In this document: positions 25,026 to 37,800 of the stretch, in pieces | How the letters are laid out: every line of letters starts with the position of its first letter | How positions within the stretch are numbered: the stretch's first letter is position 1 | From: Amaurobius ferox | Lineage: Eukaryota > Arthropoda > Arachnida > Araneae > Amaurobiidae | Length of the DNA stretch: 64,000 nucleotides | Direction of reading: 5' to 3' | Assembly (NCBI GenBank): GCA_951213105.1 | Contig: OX578146.1 | Location: 49,135,275-49,199,274, forward strand | Notes under the pieces: model-generated | What the model was told of the DNA's origin: nothing | Database searches by the model: none | What the model saw: the letters and a program-made list of their open reading frames with translations, nothing else | Made by a program: the position numbers and the translations under genes

Positions 25026-28000
25026 CAATGAGTCTGTGGAGACGATATCTCACGAACGAATGGAGCGATTTGAATGAAATTTAGTACAAAAATTACAATC
25101 CGTGAATACTGGAAGCCTATTGTTTTTAAACGCAGTCTAATGTTCAGAACTCCGCTAAGTTTTCGAGTGAAATTTTGAAAAATCAAAACCTTTAATAAAG
25201 TGTTATGCAAATAGTTATTTCTTATGTAGTTTTTCATTAGAAAACAATTAACACAAACTTTAGAACACTAGCATAAACCGTTCTCGAGATATTGCACATT
25301 TTTCAAATAAATTTATCAAAAAATTATTAAATATTGTGAAATATGTTCACTTTTCATATATTATATCATGTGATAAATTGGGTGATATCATTCTCGTGGA
25401 TCTAGCTCGTTCCATTCATGAGAAAAGATACTTTGGGTAATACTTTTTTATTTGAAAGCCAATAGTCATTTATTTGCTATAAGAATAACTTATTTTTCCA
25501 TCCGTAATGCTTAGCGAGATTATGATAACGAAGTTAGCGGAATATCATCAACTTGACGACTTTTCTATATATTAACAAGTTAACGAAAATGTCGCCAAAT
25601 TGATTAAAATGACGCTAAATCAATGAAAATGACGACTATTTGACGAATATTCAATATCTTGGAAAGAATATAAGAATCTACTATAAGAAAAACCTAATTT
25701 TCCGTCCGTAGCGTTTGGCAAAATTTTGGGGAAGTATTTGTCGGAATATCTCCAACTCGCTGACTTTTTAAATGTTGCCAAATTGACGAAAATATCGTCA
25801 AAATTGCAAAAATGACGCTAAATTAATGAAAATGACTCCTAATTGATGTATTAATTAATAAAATATTTTAATATATATGGACTCTATCGCTTATGGAGGA
25901 TGATATCCATATTGATAATTGTTTATACGTATAGAGTTGCGTGAAATATAAGTTTATTGGGTAATTTGAAATAGTCTTGCATGTTGTCCTTTCGTAAAAT
26001 CGCCAAATGTACAATTCAACGTTAAAAACACAGTACCGTGGAACTTATACATTGTTTTTTTTACTGTAAAAAGAGTAAATTCATTGCATTATATAAGGAA
26101 AGTCATGTGCTACTCACATCAGATATTTTTACTTTAATTTTGCATGAGGATATCTGATTTGAATTAAAACTAATTTTAATTGTATATTATATGATATCGG
26201 CAATTTCTTCAAAAATAATCTACTACTTTTTTGGTGGATCTATTACATTGATGACATCGCTCACTACAACGCTTTTGATATAATTTCAGAACTAAGAAAA
26301 AATCATTTCATAAATTATACTCTGGATTGTGGGATAAACATTTTGACTGTGATTCAAGGATTACATTACTAGTTGGCAACATATAAATAGAATCAATCTA
26401 TTTGGAATAACATATTATATAAAAATAGATGTTCCTTTCATATATTTTCCATACAACACATGATATATGTAAAGGGAGTAAAAAAAAAAAAGACCATTCA
26501 ATATTGATGGATCTGTGCGTTTTGTGCATCCAGAAATCAACCACTTTGTCTAGACGCCCGTCTGTAGACACGATATCTCTCGAACAAATTGAAAGAAACT
26601 TGATACGATTATTTCCACTGAAAGTCATCAGAGGCTTTTTTATTTTCAGATTGATCAGGCCATCAATTTGACGTCATTACTACATCACCTAAACGTTTTA
26701 CTCAGTGGTGAATTTACTGTGCAAGAATGAAGATTAAGTTTCTGACCCCGGTTAAATAGATATTCCCCCCCCCCCCCTAATTCTTCGTTTTCAAATTTTT
26801 ATGCAAATTACTTTTATATAAAATTTTAAGAAGTTAAAAAATATGTTTGAAAAAATGTAATACATAAGATTTGGCAAACGCCCCCCCCCCCCCCTCCCCC
26901 AATTTTCTTCCTGCCTACGCTACTGAACAATTGCTACACTCAACATGTTCAATAGTTTTTGTGCTATGCTACACATCGTGTACACAGCTTTTTGTACACT
27001 GTTACTTATCCGTCAATCAAAATTTGGGTATAAGGTATGGTTTTTCATAGAAATTTCGCATTCGAAATTTTGATGATAAAACACGTTATAACAACTCTTG
27101 AACATATAAAACAAATGGGCTCTAAATGTCTTCGAAATGTGTTCAGAAGTTATGGAAATATACGCATCAGTCTGTCAAGATCTAAGATATAGTTTCGAGA
27201 TATTTCGTATTTGAGATTTTATTGAAAAAACACGTTATACGAACTCCTGAACACATTTCAGCTGCAGTCCTATGAAAAGTGATTGCGGGCCCTAAGGCTA
27301 TGGCTCTCCCCCTAATCAGACCGGATTTTAGCCTCTTCTCGTCTGTCCTGCTTGTCTGACCTTATAAGATACCATTGTTCGTAGATAAATAGACATCTGT
27401 CTTAAAATCTTTAAAATGTGTTCAGGAGTTACGGAAATATACTTAATCTAAGTATAAAGTATTGTTTTACTAGAGATTTTTATTAAAATATACGTTATAC
27501 GAACTCCTGAACACATTTCATCAGCAATCCCATGGAAAGTGACTGCAGACCCTGGGCCCCTCCCTGTGAGCAGAGCCAAAGCGCTAGAATCACGATTACT
27601 CATTGATTACACCTCGAAGAGCAGAGCTGACTTCAGCCCCCTCTCGTCCTTCCTGTTTGTATACCTGACCTTTTGCTTATTCGTCTAGCAATGAGGTATA
27701 GTTATTCCGAGAAATTTAGTATATTATATTTTGATGATAAGACATGAACAGTTACTAATAGAACTTGTCTTATGATCAAAAATTGTTAATTTTGAGTGAG
27801 ACCATTTCACTCTTAAAAGTCTTTACATTTCAACTGTTTTAATTTTCAGCTAGACAAGAATTTTGATTTCTAACATTCAATTGGGGATGGGGGGAGGGAT
27901 GTTACATTGTAAATATAGACAGAAATAAAATATATATATATATAGCACAGAGTGTGCCTTCGTCATGTGTATGTCTGATTATTGGAAATTAAAAAAAAAA

Positions 28001-31000
28001 TCTAACTGGCCAGGATTGAAATGTTATGTTTTTGTGGCCCTCCATACGAAAAATTAGTTAGAGGAAAAATAGTTTAGTCATATTTGAGGTTGCTGATCAG
28101 CGGAATTAATCGATAGATTTTATTTTCAGCTATGCAAAAATATTTTGAATATTCGATGGGGGGGGGGGGGGGGATCACATTGTAAGAAAGTCTCTCTCTC
28201 TCTCTCTATATATATATAAATATATATACATAAAATTTGAAATATTTTAATCGAAAACTATGCATAAACTACGGAAAGTACAAAAATCTCATCTCCAGCA
28301 TATCTGTGTGGAAGGACAAATAATAAAAACAAAGTGAATTATAAATATATATATATATATATGGCCCAGAATGTAGCTGTATCATGGGTCACAATTTAGT
28401 GAATAGTAAACTAGCTACAGCTAAAATGTTCAATTTTGCTGGGCTTTATTCTAAGAGGTTAGGGGAAGGAGGGTACGGTCTTTAGTTGCCATCCCCATTT
28501 GATTTCAGTCTAAACTGTGTGACACTGTTCTGGTTGACCAAACAATTTTACCTTATACTTTCTGGTAGATCGGATGGTTTGGGTATGAATAAAAGAAGTT
28601 TGTAGCATTAGAAATTTGACAGAAAACGTGCTTATGGGTCAAAGCCTTTATAAAGGTATAAAGTATTTATCCAATAATTTTTGTATTCAAAAAATTAATG
28701 TAAAGAAACGTTATAAGGACATCTGACCACTATAGAAGAACATTCTTACATTAGATTCAATATTTTAATATTCGGTTTAAAGGGGGGGGGGGGGGGGCGC
28801 ATTAATAAATTTATTTTTTTCGAGGAAGAATTATTTTAATTTTTTCCAATGTTTGGGGGAGGAGACTGTTTTACATAATTTTTCAGAATTTCGAAGAGGG
28901 AGAGGGTAGAGTGACGGCATAACATTCGATTTAAAGAGGGGGGGGGATCACAGGTTAGGGGAAGGATGGTACGGTCTCAATAGTTGCCACGCCACTCCCA
29001 TGTGATTCCTCTGGTTGTCTAAACAATTGGAAGAAGTTCGTACCGTACAAATGTTCAGGAGTTCAAAAATCGTGCTTCTTCCTTAATCAAGACCGTTATG
29101 AGACCGTTGATTTTCAATGGATATTCGGCTAGTATAGCACTAAATGCAGAAAAAGAATCCGATATTTCTAGGACGACTTTCGATGATTTCCAAATAATTG
29201 TGTCCATTCATTTGAGGTTAAAAGTATGTATATGTATTAAATGTATGTAAAAGTATGGTATAGACCCTGTGGTTGCCACACCCATTAGGTTCCAGTCTAA
29301 ATTGGATGGCACTGTTCAGACCGCCCAAACAGTCACTTTACAATTTCTGGTTTCTCGGATGTTCTGAGTAGGAAAAAAACAGTTCCTGATCGTAGACATG
29401 AATCCAGGAGTTGTGCTTATTCGTCAATCAAGATCTAGGTATAAGGTGTTTATCTGACAATTTTTGTATTCGCACGTTATAGGGACTCCTGAACACATTT
29501 TAAACACTTCCCTATGTTTGACCAATCATAAAATTTAAATTGGAGTTCTACAGAGCACTTGCCATTTGATAAAATGTTTGTTAATTTTGATTGGGACCAT
29601 TTCACTTTTAAAACATAGGACCAACATAAATGGAATAAATACGTTATAAGTACTCCTGAACACTTCCTTGTCAGTCAAAATCGAAGTATAAGGTAATGTT
29701 TTCCAAGATATTTTGTATTTGAGATTTCGGTGAAAAGTATACATACTCCTGAACACATTTCATATACAAGCTCGTGGAAAGTGATTGAGGTCGCCTTGGG
29801 GCTAGGGCCTCTTCATAAATTAACCTGGCTTCCATCTTTTCTCGACCGCCCTGTTTGTATGTTTGACCCCATATGATACCGTTCGTAGAATTATCATTGT
29901 TTTCCATAGAAAATAACGCTTTAATCGAATTCTTTAAAATTTGTATTATTTATTTGCAAATTGTATTAAATTAATATTTTTAATTATTTATGGAAGGAAT
30001 ATTAAAATATATAGAATTGCATATTTCATGTTTTTATTATTTTAATATACACGCGTTACTATATTCTTTAGTAAGCAACATCGCTCGAAATAACGAGTTC
30101 GTACCATAAGCATCCGACCTGAATCGCAAAGCCTTCACCACTCATGATCCCAAGTTATTTATTCACAAAGGGATCTTCCCTGACCCCCAGGCACAGCGGT
30201 CAAAGAATCAGCGGTGGGGTTGGTAAACTAGTTTCTGAGAATTCCCAGAAAATACGTCACCTCCTCAATAGAGGAAATGGGACTAATCTTTTGGCACGCT
30301 TTGAATGTCGCCAAGAGGCAGAGGTAGATAGAATTGACGAATTATCGCTCTTCTGTAATTTTGAGCGGATTCATGTCCAAATACGTTGCGCCATCTAGTG
30401 ATAGCGAATCAAAGCTTAAAACACTGAGGATTCCTCTTAAACAAAGATAAGAATTTTATTTTCTAATATGTTCAATCTGATAGTCCTTTTGTTGAACTAT
30501 TATATTACATCTTGATTTCCAAGATAAAAGAACTTTTCTTAAAATATCAAGGCTGATTTTGTTCCATTCCACCACAATCTTCCAGAGTCCATCCAATGTT
30601 TTGGGATGCCGCTTATAAAGAGCTTGTTTTAAAAGCCCAAATGCACAGTAATCCATAGGAGACATGCCGGGAGACTTGGGTGGGATGCATTTAAATGGAA
30701 TAGCCTCAATTCCGGTTTCATTTTTCATTTTTTCAAAAAATATAGCAGTAGATTTAGAGGTATGGCTGGTAGCCTTATCCTGGTGGTACTTAACACAGTG
30801 AAGATTGTTTGGATAAAGTGATGGAATGTCTTCTTTGAAAACAGGTGTTAAAACATATTTCTAATAGTAATCTGAGTTAATTTTGATATTATTTTCTACT
30901 TTCCTTACTATAAGTTTTCCGTTAGAGAATCCAGCAATAACCATAAAACCTTTAGCAAAACTTTCCTTGTTTTTTCTGAACCAACATTTTAGGTCTTTTT

Positions 31001-31772
31001 CTCCTCTTTTTCGGTAGTAAATCGATCTTATACTATTGCAATCAGATAAATATATCTAAGTCTCATCAATTGTAACTACATATTTCTATTTTTCACCTGC
31101 CAAATAATTTTCATACAACAATCTGCATATAGTCTTACGCTGAGAAACATTTTTTGGAGTTAGGTGTTGTGCCGTAACTGACTGGGCACTAATGTGTCGT
31201 GCCGTAACTGACTTCTTTACTTCTTACTTGAAGATTATTTATTTCTATTTATTTTATTATTGATTAAGATTATCATCATCTTTATTTAATTTTCAGATTA
31301 AAATTATCATCATTTTTACATTTGGCCTGATTGCATAGAATAAAGCTACTTTAAAATATTAAAATTGTTTCCTTTATTTGATAATTTCTTCTGCTTGGCC
31401 TGTGCTCAATCTTGTTTACATATCAGAAATTCATATCCACCTTTATAAAACTCTCAGACTTCACTTACCTTTAAACAATTTCATAACAAATAGCACAGCC
31501 ATGCACTAAAGAAACACAACTCAATTATGTTAAATTAAAATTTTTACTTTATTAACAACAATTTTCCTTCAGTGCTTCAAAACACAAACAGGTTAATTTT
31601 TATAAATTCTTACACCATTAAATTCCATAGTACATTGCGAGAAAAAAAAAATTAAAAATAACTTCAGTTAAAATAAACCCCTATTAATTTAAAACAAACT
31701 CAATTAACACTTTAAACACCCAGTTTACAATTTAAATGCCCAGTCAACAAATTAAAATACCCAGAACTCGAC

Positions 31773-31803
<31 letters not shown>

Positions 31804-34800
31804 CTCAGAATCCACTCTGATCTGAAGAGCAGAGTTTGGTCTGCCAGGGATTGTCCACCAACATTAAATATTAACCCCCAGATAAATAAAACAAACACAA
31901 ATTGCAAATGTTAAAATTGCCAACATATATGTTCAAAGACTCGAAAAGGAAACAAAACAAATTAAAAGGGTAAAATTCCAACGTTACATTAAGCCCAAGG
32001 CTTCACACATCTCATGTTGAATCATTACAAGGAGTAAACAGAAAACACTGTTTCTCCATTTACTGCGTGAAATTTCTAACATAATGAAATATTTAAAAGC
32101 ATTATCACTAGATGTCAGCACTAAACACTTTAGGTGCTGAAAAGAGGAAAAAGAACTGTTGATAAAAATGTTGGCACTAGAAGCCAGCACTCATATGGAA
32201 CCAAAGTTAATTAATTTAAAAACTGTAGACATAAATCGCAGATGCAGGAGATGTTACAGCACAAGGGTCAGCCATCGTATGCACTGGCTGGAACTGGAAA
32301 ACCTGTAGATGAATGAGCTTTACTTCGATATCTTAACGAAACTGAAAGGGGGAGAAATATCTCCCGGCTTGAAAATGGGTTGAAGAACTATAATCATTAT
32401 TTTTATAGCACAAGATTTGTTGACACTACAAACAAACTGGACTGTAGATATTGAGATGCACTTAGATTCACAACACTCGTAGACACGAGATTTGTTAACA
32501 CTACGAACATACTGGACTGTAGATATTGAGATGCACTTGGGATTCACAACATTCGCAGACATGATATTTGTTGACACTATGAGCATACTGAACTGTAGAT
32601 ATTGAGATGCACTTGGGATACGCACTTAAAACAAAAACTTTTCACTGAGGAACACTTGCAGCGACGTCTAGCTTGCATGAATAAAATAGAATATTTTTCC
32701 GGCAACCGTGGGCTCGGGTGCTCAGTGTGAGCCCCGGTCGCGACCCTCAAGATTATTTCAACCTCCCTGATCTGCTGCTCAGGTTCGAATGCTTGCAAAC
32801 AGAATTCTCGGTTCCCAAGAGCCGCCAAACTTGGAGAGTGAAAACCTGCACCTAAGTATAGACCAAATATGATGCTTCGCCAAGAACCGCGAGGCATAAA
32901 ATTTCCACCAAGCTGGCTACCACGAACCCACACTATGATGCATGTCCAAGGAATGTCATGAGGCAACCTCCTTGCAGGTGTCCGAAGATAAGCTGCAAAA
33001 GTGTTCATTTCGCCCTTAAAAAACATCTTTTTTTTGCAAACTCGTGAATGAAGTGAAGTCAAGTTAAAAGACCGAGAGCGAACACCGGAGAATTAGTAAA
33101 AAATATTTAGATCTTGTAGACACATCGCACATAATTTTGAATAATGAAAAACATGAAAAGAATAACAAATTAACGTTAAAAGGGGATAAATCGCCAAAAT
33201 ATTTAATAACAACAAATTAATTTAGAATTTTGAAGGGAAAAGGGAAAATCATGAATTTTGAATTATTAAATAAATTTTGAACTATTAATTAAAGTAGCAT
33301 CATAAAAACCAGGCATAACATAGGTGATGAACATCATGTTTTCTTTTTTTTTTTTGTTTAGCTTTAAATCAGATTTTATAGATAGAGATATTTAAAGATT
33401 TTGCGATACTTCTTTGGGGGGGTTGAATTTTCTTTTAGAACATGAGATGCGACTTTAGATATAATAAGAGGTGTACATACCTTTGTTGGGTATGTATTTT
33501 TTACCTTTTTCCCAGTCAAATGTAAACTTTGACGTTTCTTTTCTTTTTTATTAATTATGTCACTTATTTTACATGTAGAAATATTAAAACCATGCTTTTC
33601 GCATCTTTTTTTAATAATATAATCGAATAAGAGTATTTCTCTTAGTAAAGAGTATTTCTCTTCGTACAGTATTTCTCTTCGAAAAATATAGTCTTTGATC
33701 CATTGTTTATTTTCCAGAGACATTTTAAAGCAAAGAATATTTTTAATGATGGAGACGATAATTAAACCCTATTCCGACTTGATGCCAGTCAGGTTTTTAT
33801 TTTCTCATTTGAATTTAATTCATGGAGAAAGTCAAAACCATTACAAAAATGTGTTAACATCCTCTGTAGTTTTGCTAATAAACTTAAAAATCAGCATGTA
33901 ATAATTCTATATTTAGGCTATATAATAATTAAGACTGGATAAAATTTGATGCCTGTAAATGTTACTGTAAACATATGAGATGCAGGGTTGGGTTTGTACT
34001 TTGTTTAGAAATACAAAAACATGGGTGTGGAAACCCCAGGTCGTCCGACTCATCCAGAGGACTTGAGTAACCATTTGGATGGATGACCGGAAAAACATGG
34101 GTGTGCAGGTGTTTGAGTTAAAATATTTATTTGTATCAGGTATACTGCCTTGGGGGTTCTAAGAGACCGTTTAATCTACCTATAGTAATTCCACATATGA
34201 GAAGGTTTCTGGCCGGGTCAGGTTTATACTTAGTTTGATAAAATTCATGTCTCAAGATTTTCTTTGAAAATTTCTGAAGCAACAAATCACTTAATGTAAA
34301 TCCTTATGTAACGTGTTCTACAGGGACAGTTTTGTACTTTGTTTAAAAAAAAATTGGGTCTTGATATCAAGTTTGGCAATGTGAAGAGCCTCCCCTTGGG
34401 GTATTCCTGGGCATTCAAATTGCTGTTGTAAACCCGAGGGTCAGTCGAGTGGTCTGGGTTTTTGACACCCCCTTGGAGGTCATCATGAATGCAAAAATTG
34501 TACTGTGGCTAATTTTCACTACAATGATTGAAACTGTTAAGTTTCATGATCATTGTGCCATAAATAACCCCTTTTATGCATAAACAAATCAAATTTTGTC
34601 CTATGCTGTCCTATGCAAGTTACAGAAATATAACATTTTGAATGAAATTTATAGTTTGCTCCACTTTCAAAAAATTCTACCTCATTATAGATGTTTCGAT
34701 AACAAAGTCGGTTATAAAGTTTCATGAAAAATTTCATAGATATTTGTGACAGATATTACGTTCACAAGAATCACACAAGACTCTGAAAACAGTCGAAACA

Positions 34801-37800
34801 TGTTCAGGGAGTCTTAAAACACATATTGGCATCAAAATATCAAATTTTCATGAAAACAATACTTTGTCCATACTATATTAAATATAGTATGAGAAAATAA
34901 AAAGAAGTATTATAACTAGAAAAATGATTTTTTTATTATTTTAACATTCCTTGATGGAATAATTTTTGAAAATTTCTCAAAAATTCCAAAATCAAAATTT
35001 TTTAAAAATCCTGTGTAAAAGTATGCATTAAAGGCTAAAGTTGTTAGGAAAAAAATAGAACAAAAATATGTCTTCTAGTATCTAAGAAAAGGGGGCAAAC
35101 AGCATAGAGGGTGATAGGTATCAGTGCTCTCTTCCGCAAAGTAACTAATGCCTTTGCAAATATAAACAATTACAAACTGCAATAAAAGCAAGCATATTAA
35201 ATTGAGCATGACATTATGAGTTAGTTAGGTCAGAAAAGCAGTGTACTAACCAAAACATAACATATAACTGCAAAGAGAAAGAAGCACAAACATAAATAAA
35301 TAAATAAAAAGGACAAAGGTGGAGCAGCATATGGGTTATGAAATTGAACAAAAACACATAAATATAAAAATATGCTCAGGCCGCTGTCTGAAAAAAGCTC
35401 TAAAGTAAAAATTTCGATTAGACACTGCATATAAAGGTTGAATAAAGGCATCTACCATTACAACTTTTATTGATGTGTTCTCGTCTTAGTACCAACAAAG
35501 CAAGAATATATCTATTTTTCTGTCTGATTGTCTTTGAAACCAGTTGATACAATTTTAAACCTTTATATGCTGTGTCTAATCAAAGTTCTAATTTTACAAA
35601 ACAGATAAATATTATAATAACAAAGACACTTTTGCTTATGATCTCACCTCAGTTGAATGTGGGAAAATAAAGCCACCTTATTAAATTATTACTATTTTTA
35701 CTAATTTCAGGAGTACAAAGTGGCAAAATAATTTTAATTACAGGTATATGAGCAATATGATTTCTGGTTGCTCGAGGTTCCATAGGAATTTTTGAATAAC
35801 CGGTAAGGAATAATAAATTAAGGCCTTATGTTGAGTTGCTAATTTATTAAACAGAGTTCAAGCATGTGGAAGATGATTTGGTTAGAACTGTGAACAATGT
35901 AATTCGTAATACTGAAGTGGTCTTGGGCATGTTGCAACTTTTCCAGATATTTGACATTGAGGTATGGTTTGCTCAATATACTAATGAGTAGGATTCAACA
36001 GATGCAGAAATAGTTGCTAAAGTGAATAAAAGAAATGTTGCTGCTGAAAAAAGGCCTGATGAGACAAAGAATACCAGCATAATGCACACTGAGGCTACAT
36101 AGATCCTATACAAAGCACTTCAGTATATTGAAATACAAGATGATGTAATGATTTCTGATATGCTATTGTTTAAATGGTGGCGTTGCAAGGCAGGTTTAAA
36201 ATGATGCGAAGCACCAGAAGAAAATCACCATAAAATTTGTAAAGATGTAAAGTGATTGTGTATACATAATGATCAAAGCTTGTTACCTCTATTTATTTCT
36301 TTACACTACATATTATGTATCTCGCATATTTTATTAAAATCATTATTCTATCACATATTAATATATCTCACATTTATGTCAATCAGTTACTATCATCAAT
36401 GTGTGTTCAACAATATTTTCAATATTACAAATATTTAAAAAAATTAAATATACGTAAAATAATTCATTATTATATATTAAATTAACACATAAAATACAAA
36501 TAAGCACTTTTTCGGTTAAGCTGATTTATGGATAACATAGATTTAGAAAACCAGAATGCTACTGTACTTAAAATCAGAAGTTAAATTATTGGTGTATTGA
36601 TTTATCATATAACAATGGAAATTAAAATACTTGCAAGATTGAAAAAATAAACTGGAGCATCTCAGTTACATTTCATTCAATTATTACATTGTCTAAAAAT
36701 CTAATTTATAATAATATTTCAGTTATTTATATTATCCATTTCGCTTCACAAATGATTACAAAAATATATATACTGCCTATAAAACTTTAAAAAGACAAAG
36801 TTAATATATAAATAATAGCAAATTTAAGTATATTTACCAAGCATAAAATTAATCTATCAAGTTGTATAACATGGCATTTCCAAATCAGATCATTTAATGC
36901 ATCAATATACTGAAATAAATCACATAACACCATTAATTTACAAGCAAATAATTTAACTTTGATAAATAAACATAAATATAATTTATACTTTCAACTGTAC
37001 AGACAGAAACTTTAAAGACAAAGAAGTTTAACTATAATTATAAATCATTCATTACCTTGGGTGTTATTGTTAACTATCCGTGGATATTTTTTTCAGGAGG
37101 GGTGGGGGGGGAGGACTGCTTAGTAAACTTAAGCAAAAGAACAATATATATATATAAACACACATATTGTTCAAGTTTATTTCTAATTATATAAGGCTTT
37201 CTATTTCTAGTTATAAAGAATATGCTAGTAACCTTTATTTATCAACTTGCCATACAAGAGAAATTTAAGGACAAGTAAGGCAATTGGCTAAAAAGAAGGA
37301 CTTCTTCCAAAAGTAAGGAAAGTAGGGCATGTGCACCTCCTAAATTATATTGTACAAATTTTTCAGCTTTAACTAATAGCACCAAAAGTTGAAAACATGT
37401 ACTCAATTGCAGTACAGTACAGGATCTATTATCCGGAATGCTTGGGACTTCAGGCATTCTGGATAAGGGGTTTTTCCGTAATTCGGAACACTTTTTCTAA
37501 AACTTACTGGAATGGTCTCAAATGTCGTTATAAAAAATTATAATTCATTTTAAAAACATAAATGTATTAAAAAAAGCTTTTTTGCAATCAATACGGGTTA
37601 ACTAAAATGCAAATTACATGTAATTATAGTATCAAATTTAGTGATTAAGAAAAATTTTGAAAGAAAAAAATGTCTGAAAAAAGTTGATTATTCAGGGTAG
37701 TTATTAGAAGTCTTTTTTTTTTTTTTTTTTAACATTTCAACTAAAGTGGGCCCTCACCATATTCATCTAATATTTTGGCAGAAGCACCTTTGTTCATATG

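Larger units (their letters stand above)
20976..36837. other. MED23 intron f-g (15.9 kb)
   Basis: From high to low coordinates: pogo remnant, unassigned AT-rich DNA (34100-35700), a 115-codon open frame, a GC-richer segment with minisatellite, the DD41D mariner pseudogene, a decayed repeat array (26980-29910), MITE-like family B copy 2, unassigned DNA (23406-24840), and the outer part of the right arm. In 23406-24840 and 31200-32300 I see no gene. 31770-31800 is an A-rich run of about 29 A. Confidence 0.7.
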
